Below, in pieces: positions 26,558 to 35,254 of a stretch of DNA of 64,000 nt. Source of the DNA: G963667425 sp963667425 [NCBI: bacterium] (lineage in GTDB: Bacteria; UBP6; UBA1177); the NCBI GenBank assembly GCA_963667425.1, contig OY763407.1, positions 1,798,001 through 1,862,000 of the forward strand, in the 5' to 3' direction. The position numbers were made by a program, and so were the translations under genes. The first letter of the stretch is position 1. Every line of letters begins with the position of its first letter. A model generated the notes under the pieces. It did not search any database. It was not told the DNA's origin and was given only the letters and a program-made list of their open reading frames with translations.

Positions 26558-28096
26558 TTATTTTACAATATCAATTCTGCCTTTACCAGGACAGTCAACA
26601 TTTTTCTTGTCTCTAACATAGTCAACCAAAATAGCCGGTATTGAATAGCCTGTGTTTTTAAGATTTTTCATTGCAGCTATCATTGAATATCCGTCTCCAC
26701 CATTTGCAAGAAAAGAGTTTATTGCAACAGTGTATGATTTGTTATTCTGAAGAGGCTGTCCATTTACTTTTACTTCAAGAGCCGCCCCTTTGTATATTTT
26801 CATTGTTACACCTGCAACCTGAAGGAAACCACCTGTCCCGCCACCTTTTGCAGCAAAGAAATCAAATATTTCCTGAAGCTGAGCACCTGTCATTTTAGCA
26901 ACATAAAGAGTATCATTGAATGGGAAAACATTATAAATATCTCTTTCTGTTATAATGCCTTTTGCAAAACCCTGACGAATACTTCCACCATTAAGGAAAG
27001 CAATGTCTGCTCCGACTTTCTGTTTCATTACATCAGCAATAAGGTTACCAAGCTCTGCTTCCTGAAATCTTACAACTTTTCTGTCTCCTGAAAAATCTAT
27101 TACAGCATCACCAATTTTTGCTGTTGAGAAATCACATTTAAATCCGTTAAGCATATCAAGAACAGCTTTGTTTTCTTTTATTGATTTACCAATAAGCTTA
27201 CCTTTCTCATTTTTAAGATTAACAGGATAGAGTTTGTATGAAGAACTTACAATTTTGTCATTTTTAAGAACGATATCAAATCTTCCGACCCATTTGCCAT
27301 ATCCTGATGTCTGAACAATACTTGTTTCGCCTATTTTAACAGGTCTTTCAAGCTGTATTTGTGTATGTCCGCCAACAATAAGGTCTATACCAGGAATCTT
27401 TGCAAGAGCTACATCACTATTGTATCCGTCAAAACTTTTTTCACCTTCATAATATCCGAGATGTGAAAGAGCAATAACTACATCATTTTTCTCTCTCAAT
27501 GTTTTGATTCTCTTTTGAACTTCCTGAAGAGGATCCGTTAATATAAGTTTTCCTTCAAGACCGTCTTTAGTTATCTGTTCTGTCTCTCTTGTTGTTACAC
27601 CTATAACTGCAACTTTTACACCATTAGACATTTTTTTCTCAACATATTCCTTTGCAAAAGGATTAAGAGTTTCTCTGTCATATATGTTTGATGAAAGAAA
27701 TGGAAATTCAGCTGTTTTCTGCATCTTATCAAATCCGTCAAGACCGAAATCGAACTCATGATTTCCAATAACCATTGCATCATAGCCTATAAGATTCATT
27801 CCTTTTATCATCGGAAGGTTTCCACACACATTACTTCTAGGATCACCAAGAGTAACATCTCCGGCAGAAAGAAGTATCACATCTCCGCCTTTACCCTGTA
27901 CTTCAGCCCTTATTTCATCAATAAGAGTTTTTCTGGCAGCAAGTCCACCGATTCCAGTTTGCCCCGGTTCATCAAAGCTCCATGCCATACCCTGTGAGTC
28001 ATTAGTGAAAACAACTGTGAGAAGTTTTTCTGAATCTGCACCATAAAGCACTGCCGCTACAAAAAAAGTTGTCAATAAAAGTAATAATTTCTTCAT
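26558..28096 (-). CDS. Secreted 5'-nucleotidase / UshA-like metallophosphoesterase
   Basis: This 512-residue protein has a cleavable signal peptide (MKKLLLLLTTFFVAAVLYGA). The calcineurin-like domain carries FTNDSQG (altered from the usual NDxHG), SAGDVTLGD, VIGNHEFDFG, ALSHLGYY and VGGHTQIQL metal-site motifs; the 5'-nucleotidase C-terminal domain has AFLNGGSIRQG and GGDGYSM. It should release nucleosides or sugars from nucleotides in the periplasm. A consensus promoter is at 28150-28178, so this gene starts a transcript that may include the PfkB kinase downstream. Length fits UshA-like enzymes. Confidence 0.92.
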   Translation of the reverse strand: MKKLLLLLTTFFVAAVLYGADSEKLLTVVFTNDSQGMAWSFDEPGQTGIGGLAARKTLIDEIRAEVQGKGGDVILLSAGDVTLGDPRSNVCGNLPMIKGMNLIGYDAMVIGNHEFDFGLDGFDKMQKTAEFPFLSSNIYDRETLNPFAKEYVEKKMSNGVKVAVIGVTTRETEQITKDGLEGKLILTDPLQEVQKRIKTLREKNDVVIALSHLGYYEGEKSFDGYNSDVALAKIPGIDLIVGGHTQIQLERPVKIGETSIVQTSGYGKWVGRFDIVLKNDKIVSSSYKLYPVNLKNEKGKLIGKSIKENKAVLDMLNGFKCDFSTAKIGDAVIDFSGDRKVVRFQEAELGNLIADVMKQKVGADIAFLNGGSIRQGFAKGIITERDIYNVFPFNDTLYVAKMTGAQLQEIFDFFAAKGGGTGGFLQVAGVTMKIYKGAALEVKVNGQPLQNNKSYTVAINSFLANGGDGYSMIAAMKNLKNTGYSIPAILVDYVRDKKNVDCPGKGRIDIVK

Positions 28097-28149
28097 TTTT
28101 AAGCTCCTATTATGAACTCTGTAAATCTAAAAGTTAATCAACAGGGAAG

Positions 28150-28178
28150 ATATTAAATTAATATAGATGGATTGTCAA
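28150..28178 (-). promoter_or_regulatory. Sigma-70 promoter of the 5'-nucleotidase gene
   Basis: On the minus strand TTGACA (28173-28178), a 17-base spacer and TAATAT (28150-28155), about 53 bases before the ATG. The ideal spacing and full -35 consensus mark a new transcription unit after the diguanylate cyclase gene, whose stop codon is only 6 bases upstream of the -35 box. Confidence 0.85.
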
Positions 28179-28183
28179 TTTTA

Positions 28184-29149
28184 TCAGGCAAATTCGACCC
28201 CGTTGCGGGAGGTTTTCTTTATTTTATACATAGCCTCGTCTGCGCTTCTCATAACGTCTCTAACATTTTTTCCATCATCAGGATATCCTGAAACTCCAAA
28301 ACTCGCTGTCAAATTAATTGTTGCTCCATCAACAGAAAATGTTTTTTTTCTGAGACCTTTCATAAGTCTGTTCACAACAACTGAAGCTTTGTTTTTTGAA
28401 GTATGAGGTAAATAAATAACAAACTCATCTCCACCATACCTGAAAACCATATCAGCCTTTCTTAAGAGCTCTGCAAAAAATTCTCCAACCATTTTAAGTA
28501 TTTTACTACCAATAAGATGATTGTAATTATCATTTATTTCTTTAAAACGATCAAGATCTATAAATATAAGAGAAAATTCGGAAAAATACCTATTAGATTG
28601 AACAAGCGCCTGATTTAAAACAGAATAAAGATGCCTGGTGTTATAGAGCCCTGTAACATCGTCAATTATTGTAAGATTTTTTATCTTTTCAAGCTTAAGT
28701 ATCTTATTTACAGCTTCATTAAAAAGATCCGTAAGGAGCTTGAATTTTTCAAGTGATTCATTATTTGACAAAACAGAGGCATCTATAAAGGAAGCAACTT
28801 TTACATCTATACCTTCAACCGTTTTATTAAGATGAAAAAACAGATATTCTATGTCTTTAATTGGTTCAAAAACCATTTTTGCTCTGACAGTTTTATTTTT
28901 ATCTGTAAACAGTGAAAAATCAAAATCCACTTCTCCTGAATGAAGCTCATCATTCGAAGAAATAGATGCAACTCTATAAAACGCTTTTGCATCTTCCATA
29001 CTCCAGATAACACCTAATGGCATATCCTTAAAATTATCTTTAAGCGCATTTATATATACTGGAAACAATTCAGAAAAATCATCCGGAGCCAGAAAATCTT
29101 TCACTAAAGCAATGTCGACCATTATTTCTTTATTCTTTAGACTCTTCAT
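28184..29149 (-). CDS. Diguanylate cyclase (GGDEF domain)
   Basis: This 321-residue cytosolic protein has an N-terminal sensory or dimerisation region without a recognised motif (about 1-155) and a C-terminal GGDEF domain beginning LTIIDDVTGLYNTRHL. The active site RYGGDEF is intact (GGDEF at about 239-243) and an inhibitory I-site RKAD (R230, D233) stands five residues before it, so it should make c-di-GMP and be feedback-inhibited. It overlaps the upstream small membrane-protein gene by 20 bases if it starts at 29149; ATG 29122 is an alternative. c-di-GMP control of pili or glycan is plausible given the neighbours. Confidence 0.92.
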   Translation of the reverse strand: MKSLKNKEIMVDIALVKDFLAPDDFSELFPVYINALKDNFKDMPLGVIWSMEDAKAFYRVASISSNDELHSGEVDFDFSLFTDKNKTVRAKMVFEPIKDIEYLFFHLNKTVEGIDVKVASFIDASVLSNNESLEKFKLLTDLFNEAVNKILKLEKIKNLTIIDDVTGLYNTRHLYSVLNQALVQSNRYFSEFSLIFIDLDRFKEINDNYNHLIGSKILKMVGEFFAELLRKADMVFRYGGDEFVIYLPHTSKNKASVVVNRLMKGLRKKTFSVDGATINLTASFGVSGYPDDGKNVRDVMRSADEAMYKIKKTSRNGVEFA

Positions 29150-29501
29150 CTTCTTTTTCCATTTTCTCTATTAATTTATCCGCTTTACTTTTGATGTTGA
29201 CAAAAGAAAGAAGTATTGACAGAACAGAAATCATTCCAATAAAAAAGAACATATAAGGGCCATATTCCAAATGACCTCTTCTTACGGAAATAGACATTTT
29301 TTCTCTTGCCAGAGCATCTCTTTCTTTATCTGAAGCATTTTTCCAATATTCTTCGGAATATCTGTGATCACTGCTAATAGTTTCCCATTCCTGCTGAACA
29401 GATTCTTTTGAATGAGAAATAAATAAAATTCCTATAATACTAAACAATAAAAGAAAGAAACCATATTTAAAACGTTTAGTTCCAACAGCTTTAGAAAACA
29501 C
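29130..29501 (-). CDS. Small membrane protein of unknown function
   Basis: A 123-residue protein with two predicted membrane helices (about residues 12-30 and 75-95) and a charged loop between them rich in Glu, Arg and Ser; the C-terminus is highly acidic (EKEDEESKE). I recognise no family. It lies 10 bases downstream of the barrel protein gene and overlaps the diguanylate cyclase, so it may link an envelope signal to c-di-GMP production, but that is inference only. Confidence 0.65.
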   Translation of the reverse strand: MFSKAVGTKRFKYGFFLLLFSIIGILFISHSKESVQQEWETISSDHRYSEEYWKNASDKERDALAREKMSISVRRGHLEYGPYMFFFIGMISVLSILLSFVNIKSKADKLIEKMEKEDEESKE

Positions 29502-29511
29502 GGATCCACCT

Positions 29512-31223
29512 CTAGTATCTGTAGCTTAACTCAAATTTAAAACCTTTAAATTCAGGAACATATCGGCACAAACCTCCAGTGCACACAAGACCGCCTTTGT
29601 TCTTACCATAAAACATAGTAAGATTAAGTGTCTTATACTTGTAACCTAAATAAACTCCGCCATAAAACTTATCCGGCTCATCAGGATTGGCGGTTTTTCC
29701 ATCAGGAACAGTTCCTTCTTCATAATAATTACCTACAAGAGATAAAGTGTAGGAATTATCCCATGCCAAATCTATGACAGCAGTCAAATCATGACCGTTA
29801 TACATATGAATCGGTTCATCATACTTGTTATAGTAATCCAGTGTACCTTTTATTGCAAATTTATTTATGTTAAGACCGCTCTGAAATTTTGTATACCACC
29901 ACTCTCTTTCAGTATCAGAACCGAGCAAACTGTATGTTGTATTCAGCCAGCCCTGTTTTGCTTCCATAAAAAACGAATCCCATCTTCTTTCTATAGTAAA
30001 ACCTGCAAAATTAATTTTTTCATTATAATATGTTGCAAACTGTTTCTCAGAATCATCCAGAGAATCTGCATAAACATACTCACCTGAAACTTTTATTCCG
30101 CTGAAAGACTTATCGCTGAAGGAAATTTTTGTTCTAATTCCCCATGTATCAAACTCGTTGGATATTGGAAATTCCTTCCAAAGAAGTGACGGTGGAGAAA
30201 AATATCTTCTCGGAATAAGTGAAGAATCTTCCATATAATCATAATTAAGATAATAGGCATCATAACGTTTGCCTTCAAGGAGCAGAAACAACCTGTTTTT
30301 ACCAAAATCAACGTATTGATTTAATGATAAATATAGAGCGCTTCCGTTTTTTATATCTTTTTCGGTTGTTTCAGGAGGCATTCCAGGTCTTTTTCCGGGA
30401 ACTGTTTCTGAATTCTCTCCATTTACAATAAAAGAACCTCCCATATAAACAGAAAAACCTTTCCATAAGGAGCCCACATTAAGTGAGGAACCTATAATAT
30501 GATAATTCTTCTCAAGGTATGTTGAATAATCATCTATTACATCAATATCTGAATCATATCCATCCACTTTATATTTATCATAAATTGCACCGGTATATTG
30601 AATAGAAAGATCAAAGTATTTTAAAAATTTAAAACCAGCTTCTCCTCCCCATAAAATATCAGATGCTTTCTGCATTCTTTTTTCAGTAACTTCATCACGA
30701 AGAAGCGGATTTGCGACACCTCCAAATAGTTTAGAATGAAAACCTTCATAATTAAATGAGAAATTTCCTCCTCTAACAGAATTGTCGCCATAAACAGAAT
30801 CCTTTTTCATAGAAAGCATCAAACCTCTGTTCATACTTTCATAAAAATCTCCTGCAATAAATGACAAATGTTGAAACTTTCCCTGAATATATATTTTCTG
30901 AAGCCACTGATCTGCACCATTGTTGAAAAGATCATTTGAATACTGATATTTATCCTTGTAGCCATCTTTAGGAAAATCTCTATCTATAAAAAGATAGATT
31001 TCTTTCTCAAGTCCAATTGTCATCCAATCCAGTTTCATGGATATTGAAGTTACATTTAAATATGTTGCGTAACTGTCCTGTAAATCAAAACCTATGCCAT
31101 TTGATGTAAAATTCTTATTCTGATTGAAACTGAATTTGTTTTTCGTATCTACTGTAAATGAAGGTTCTGCTGAATAGCAGAAATTAAATGCTAAAAAAAA
31201 AGAAAGAAAGATACTCTTTTCAT
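29512..31223 (-). CDS. Outer-membrane beta-barrel protein (DUF6029-like), out of frame at a T9 tract
   Basis: An uninterrupted frame runs from 31038 to 29512 (508 residues from an internal Met), but it continues upstream without a start codon. The real start is the ATG at 31223, with GGAGA seven bases before it and directly abutting the upstream stop. From there the frame reads MKRVSFFLFF then hits TAG. Adding one T to the T9 run at 31193-31201 would give MKRVSFFLFFLAFNFCYSA, a normal signal peptide, joined in frame to the rest (about 570 residues). The body has repeating amphipathic beta-strands, many Tyr/Trp and an aromatic C-terminus (FELSYRY), with a CTGGLC Cys pair near the end. It is either phase-variable and off here, or the run was miscounted in the assembly. 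Confidence 0.8.
31193..31201 (-). repeat. Homopolymer T9 (minus strand) in the signal-peptide codons of the barrel gene
   Basis: Nine consecutive T on the coding strand. Present length puts codon 11 at TAG; length 10 (or 7) restores a secretory signal in frame with the 508-codon barrel. This is the classic arrangement for slipped-strand phase variation of surface proteins. Confidence 0.8.
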
Positions 31224-31745
31224 TTAGTTCTCCAAAAGTTTCTCAAATAGAGACTCAAGCTTTTTCTCATCTCCTGGTTCATACCCTGACTGTTTATGAA
31301 CAACATTCCCGTTTTTATCAAGAAGCAGTCCATAAGGAACAGTATCTCCTCCTGGCAGGATTTGAGATACAGTATTATTTGAAGGATCTATTAAGATCGG
31401 AAAGGTAATCGAATTTTCAGCAACAAATTCTCTTACTTTCCCAAGACTTTCTTCAGTATCAATTGCTACACCTATAAACTGAATCTTTCCCTGATATTTT
31501 TCCTTTATCTCATTTAATTTTATAAGCTCGATCTTACAGGGATCACACCATGTAGCCCAGAAAGAAATAAAAACAGGAATATTACCTTTAAATGAAGAAA
31601 CTGATATTGTATCGCCTTCTATGGAATCAAGTGTCAATGAAAAAATTTTTCCATGATTTTCATTCGACACACTATTTGAAACGACAGAAGGGGTGCAGGA
31701 AGTTATAATAACCATTATTAAAATAGAAAAAATCACTTTTGTCAT
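31224..31745 (-). CDS. TlpA/ResA-like thioredoxin-fold lipoprotein
   Basis: This 173-residue lipoprotein has a signal ending in the lipobox IITSC (Cys 17) and a redoxin domain with the WCDPC active site (Cys 67/70) within FISFWATWCDPCKIELIKLN, plus the PYGLLLDKNGNVVHKQSGYE cis-Pro region. It would act on periplasmic disulfides. The start at 31745 gives a proper lipoprotein signal; the open frame extending to 31865 runs through the upstream gene and is not used. It stops immediately before the barrel gene start, and a second thioredoxin-like lipoprotein precedes it, so the three are likely one unit. Confidence 0.9.
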   Translation of the reverse strand: MTKVIFSILIMVIITSCTPSVVSNSVSNENHGKIFSLTLDSIEGDTISVSSFKGNIPVFISFWATWCDPCKIELIKLNEIKEKYQGKIQFIGVAIDTEESLGKVREFVAENSITFPILIDPSNNTVSQILPGGDTVPYGLLLDKNGNVVHKQSGYEPGDEKKLESLFEKLLEN

Positions 31746-31749
31746 TTTT

Positions 31750-32493
31750 CTACTCTTCTGTGCTATACATCTTATCATAATCAGCAATAGCGGCTTCAAT
31801 AACAGTATCATAACCGTACTCATCCTGAGAAGCATTAACAACATCGATCCACTGCTGATCATCAAAAATCTCCATATTACGAAGGTTTATAAGATAATTT
31901 GCAGGAACCCCTTTAATACCCCATTTATTATAAAGCTTCTGAAGAGAGAAAACATTTTCATTTTCTTTGGTATAAAACGGGAAATATCCCATATTTACGC
32001 CTTCTATTTCATGCCCATATTTATTAAAATAAATAGTTTCCTGATTTGTAAGTTCAGCAGGTTCAGCAGCTGCATTTTGAAGAAAACCGCCATAAAGGAG
32101 TAACACTTCAAGACCTTTATCTCTAAACTTAAGATACGTTTCAGGCACAACACTCTTTAATGACTGACACCCAGGGCAATCATAAGCACTGAAAACGATC
32201 ATAAGAATTTTATTTTTCTTAAAGAATTCTTCAAGTTTATGGGTTTTACCAAAAGAATCATTCCATTCAAGATTGTTTGCCACATCACCAACTTTATAAC
32301 TGGTAGCACCTTCTTCAGGGTATGCAATACCTGCATCCTCGTCTACTACAGGCTCTGAATCAGGAATCACATCAGAATCTGCAACTTCAACGATATCTGC
32401 ATCCTTGGCATCGTTAGTATCAGAAGAATCATCACAGGAAATAAATAAAAAGACAACCATCAAAGATAAAATAATTCTTAAGAATTTTTCCAT
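31750..32493 (-). CDS. Thioredoxin-fold lipoprotein with acidic linker
   Basis: This 247-residue lipoprotein has a signal with lipobox LFISC (Cys 20), then a Asp/Glu-rich linker (about residues 21-60, e.g. DAKDADIVEVADSD) as is common in Myxococcota-type lipoproteins. The AhpC/TSA-redoxin-like domain carries the DCPGC active site (Cys 106/109) in IVFSAYDCPGCQSLKSVV and the GIKGVPANYLINL cis-Pro loop. It is probably a periplasmic thiol oxidoreductase acting with the TlpA-like protein encoded 4 bases downstream. A possible target is the CTGGLC pair of the barrel protein; this is inference. Confidence 0.88.
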   Translation of the reverse strand: MEKFLRIILSLMVVFLFISCDDSSDTNDAKDADIVEVADSDVIPDSEPVVDEDAGIAYPEEGATSYKVGDVANNLEWNDSFGKTHKLEEFFKKNKILMIVFSAYDCPGCQSLKSVVPETYLKFRDKGLEVLLLYGGFLQNAAAEPAELTNQETIYFNKYGHEIEGVNMGYFPFYTKENENVFSLQKLYNKWGIKGVPANYLINLRNMEIFDDQQWIDVVNASQDEYGYDTVIEAAIADYDKMYSTEE

Positions 32494-32505
32494 GTTTCCC
32501 TCACC

Positions 32506-33273
32506 TTAATTTTTTGTTTCAAACAAAACGACCGTTATATTATCTTTCCCACCATTTTTATTGGCCTCGGATATAAGCGTAACACATTTTACTTCCAAAG
32601 AAGCTTCTTCTGAAAGGATCTCTCTAATCCTCTCATCTGTTACCATATCTGAAAGACCATCGGAACAACATAGATATATCTGATTTTCTTTCAGCTTGAT
32701 CTGCTGAATTTCAACATCGACATCACCTTTCATACCAAGTGCACGCATAATAACATTCTTGTGAGGAAAAGTTTTAGCCTGTTCTCTTGTAAGTTGACCA
32801 TTTCTGATATATTCATTTACCAGAGAATGATCTTCCGTAACCTGTCTTAAAGTTTCTGCTTCATAACAGTAACATCTGCTGTCACCTACATGTGCAACAT
32901 AGAAATCCTGTGACGACTTCTCAAATAACATTGCTACAATTGTAGTTCCCATACCGGTATAAGAGGTATTGCCAAGCTGTATTCGATATATTCTCTTGTT
33001 TGCAAAACGGATAGCTGTCTGAAGTTTGTTAGCATTAAGACTTAAAGAATTATCCAGTTTATAAGGCCATGTCATATCCTCATCATTTGAAGAGGCTTTA
33101 AAAAAATTAACAATGGTCTCAATAGCTATTCTGCTGGCAACTTCACCTGCATTATGACCACCCATACCATCTGCAACAACAAAAACTCCCTCTTCAGGCA
33201 AAACGGCAAAACTATCTTCATTAAGCTCTCTCTGTCTGCCTGTGTCGGAAGCACCATAACAAAAATATTTCAT
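32506..33273 (-). CDS. PP2C-family Ser/Thr protein phosphatase
   Basis: This 255-residue Stp/PrpC-like phosphatase has all metal-binding motifs of the PPM family: RELNEDSF near the N-terminus, VVADGMGGHNAGEVAS, AHVGDSRCY, CCSDGLSDMV and GGKDNITVVLF at the end. It would dephosphorylate Ser/Thr on proteins, countering a Hanks-type kinase, which is not in the window. The ATG at 33273 overlaps the TGA of the upstream gene by one base and shares its upstream CGGAG ribosome site. Cytosolic; length is typical. Confidence 0.94.
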   Translation of the reverse strand: MKYFCYGASDTGRQRELNEDSFAVLPEEGVFVVADGMGGHNAGEVASRIAIETIVNFFKASSNDEDMTWPYKLDNSLSLNANKLQTAIRFANKRIYRIQLGNTSYTGMGTTIVAMLFEKSSQDFYVAHVGDSRCYCYEAETLRQVTEDHSLVNEYIRNGQLTREQAKTFPHKNVIMRALGMKGDVDVEIQQIKLKENQIYLCCSDGLSDMVTDERIREILSEEASLEVKCVTLISEANKNGGKDNITVVLFETKN

Positions 33274-34211
33274 CACAACTCCGTTATAAGCTCTACAACC
33301 GGACCGGATTCAATAACAAGCCTGCCTGTACTGCTGTACAAATCACCATCAAGAGTATATCTGAAATTTTTATCAGATTCAAAAACGAAAGTTCTGCCAA
33401 GCATATCATCAACTTTATCAGGCGGCATAGGCTTTCCTTTAAAGGCAGACGGCAAAAGAGGGATAATGCCTACAATACCATGTCTGTCCTTAAAACCCAT
33501 CATGTGAACTTCTGTTTCAGAATCATCAGCTTTATAAAGAGTTTCAAAACCAAGACCCATTTTTTTAAGACAACTGATAAAAACCAGCATATACTTATCT
33601 TTTTCAAAAGGTTTATCATCAACAGTAATCTGTCCATCAAAAGGAACTGTAAGATATTTATAAAGTCTTCCCTTTATAATACTTGAACCTATAGTTCTGG
33701 CTATTGTCTTAGCTGCAACCCATGGAGAAGGATCTCCGCCTTTATGGTATTCATCAAGAAAATTACATGCAAAACCATTTACAAAAATAAATCCATACTT
33801 ATTTCCTGCCTTGACAAGAGACTTTTTTATGGTCTTTATTTCAGAACCGGATTCATACTTTCTGGCAAGATTTTTCAATATTTTAAAAGTATTACCCTTA
33901 ACATCCAGATTAAGAGCAACAGTATTCATTGTACCACCTCTTAATATTGCAATTTTTGGAAGAGGAGTATCTCCATAAATATTGATAAGATGAGAAATTG
34001 TAACATGCAGCGTCCCATCACCACCATTTACAGCAAGAATATCAATTTTTCTTTCTTTAAAAAACGTGAGTTCCTTTTTCAATGTACCTAAATCAGATGC
34101 GTTACGAGCGAGAGAAACATCAGGCAGTATGTGCTTAAGTCGCTCCAAACGAGCAGGATCTTTTTTGTTTTTCCTTGATTTAGGGTTAGATATAAGACCT
34201 ATCCCAGCCAA
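33273..34211 (-). CDS. Diacylglycerol/sphingosine kinase-like lipid kinase
   Basis: A DAGK-catalytic-domain protein (YegS/BmrU type) of 312 residues, expected to phosphorylate a lipid head group at the inner membrane. It begins AGIGLISNPKSRKN, contains the glycine-rich ATP loop LAVNGGDGTLHVTISHL, and IAILRGGTMNTVALN. I favour the TTG at 34211 because GGAGGT lies 6 bases before it and the protein then starts as family members do; an ATG at 34259 in the same frame has no ribosome site. It is followed by the PP2C gene with a 1-base overlap. Confidence 0.88.
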   Translation of the reverse strand: MAGIGLISNPKSRKNKKDPARLERLKHILPDVSLARNASDLGTLKKELTFFKERKIDILAVNGGDGTLHVTISHLINIYGDTPLPKIAILRGGTMNTVALNLDVKGNTFKILKNLARKYESGSEIKTIKKSLVKAGNKYGFIFVNGFACNFLDEYHKGGDPSPWVAAKTIARTIGSSIIKGRLYKYLTVPFDGQITVDDKPFEKDKYMLVFISCLKKMGLGFETLYKADDSETEVHMMGFKDRHGIVGIIPLLPSAFKGKPMPPDKVDDMLGRTFVFESDKNFRYTLDGDLYSSTGRLVIESGPVVELITEL

Positions 34212-34286
34212 AACACGACCTCCAATAACACGAAAAAAAACGATTGAAGGATTATACATCCAGCAATAGCTTTGTCAAATCAATAA

Positions 34287-35213
34287 CTATTTATTAACCT
34301 GAAAGGTTACATCTCCGGAATCAAAAAATCTTACTATCTGATTTGCGGCAGCAACACCGGCATTTATATTTGCCTCATTTGTCTGCGCGCCCATCTTTTT
34401 CGGAGTAAAAAAGAATCTTCCTTCAAACTTTTCAGCAAAAAGAGATTTCATATCAGGTTCAACATCTGCTATATATTTAAATTCAGGGCGTTCAGTCATT
34501 ATATTTATAAGATCTTCCTCATTAATAACTTCCTTTCTGGCAGTATTTATAAGCACACCATCTTTAGGCATAATAGACAGCAGTGAATTATTAATAGATT
34601 TAATGGTATGTTTATTTGCCGGAATATGGAGAGAAACATAGTGACATGTGCTGTAAAGCTTTTCTACACTTTCTACAGGAATAACACCATCTTTTTTAAT
34701 AAAATCAGCTGAAACAAAAGGATCAAAGGCATAGACATCCATACCAAAACCTTTAGCAATTCTGGCAACATTACTACCGACATTACCATAAGCATGAAGA
34801 CCAAGACTTTTTCCCTTAAGTTCTGTTCCGGATTTACCGTTAAACATACCCCTCGCCATAAAAACCATCATGCCAAGCACAAGCTCTGCAACAGCGTTAG
34901 CATTCTGACCTGGAGTATTCATTACAACAATTCCTTTTTCCTTTGCAAAAGCTGTATCAACATTATCAAATCCAGCTCCTGCCCTTACAACTATTTTAAG
35001 ATTCTCAGCAGCATCAAGAACATCTCTGTCAACCTTATCACTTCTGATAATAAGAGCATCAACATTTTTTACAGCTTCAAGAAATTCTCTTTTTTCGGTA
35101 TATTTTTCAAGAAAACTAATTTCACAGCCTGCATCAGCAACTATCTTTGCAATCTTATCTACAGCTACAGCTGCAAATGGTTTTTCTGTTGCGACAAGGA
35201 CTTTTCTGCACAT
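34287..35213 (-). CDS. D-3-phosphoglycerate dehydrogenase-like 2-hydroxyacid dehydrogenase
   Basis: This 308-residue NAD-dependent dehydrogenase is of the short (ACT-less) SerA type. Visible are AENLKIVVRAGAGFDNVD, the NTPGQNANAVAELVLGMMV segment, the Rossmann motif GLHAYGNVGSNVARIAKGFG, and INTARKEVINEEDLI; near the C-terminus KKMGAQTNEANINAGVAAAN carries the usual catalytic region, but with GAQT where a His (GAHT/GSHT) is usual. It probably oxidises 3-phosphoglycerate in serine synthesis. AAGGTGA stands before the ATG. Serine acetyltransferase is encoded 1.6 kb away on the other strand, which fits a serine-to-cysteine route. Confidence 0.88.
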   Translation of the reverse strand: MCRKVLVATEKPFAAVAVDKIAKIVADAGCEISFLEKYTEKREFLEAVKNVDALIIRSDKVDRDVLDAAENLKIVVRAGAGFDNVDTAFAKEKGIVVMNTPGQNANAVAELVLGMMVFMARGMFNGKSGTELKGKSLGLHAYGNVGSNVARIAKGFGMDVYAFDPFVSADFIKKDGVIPVESVEKLYSTCHYVSLHIPANKHTIKSINNSLLSIMPKDGVLINTARKEVINEEDLINIMTERPEFKYIADVEPDMKSLFAEKFEGRFFFTPKKMGAQTNEANINAGVAAANQIVRFFDSGDVTFQVNK

Positions 35214-35254
35214 TTTACTTCACCTTAGAATAAATTTATAAAAGGACCTATTTA

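Noticed and set aside
31746-31865. Upstream extension of the TlpA-like frame (Met-rich, 40 residues)
   Set aside because: It lies inside the preceding lipoprotein gene in another frame and would bury the lipoprotein signal; the ATG at 31745 gives a proper lipobox.
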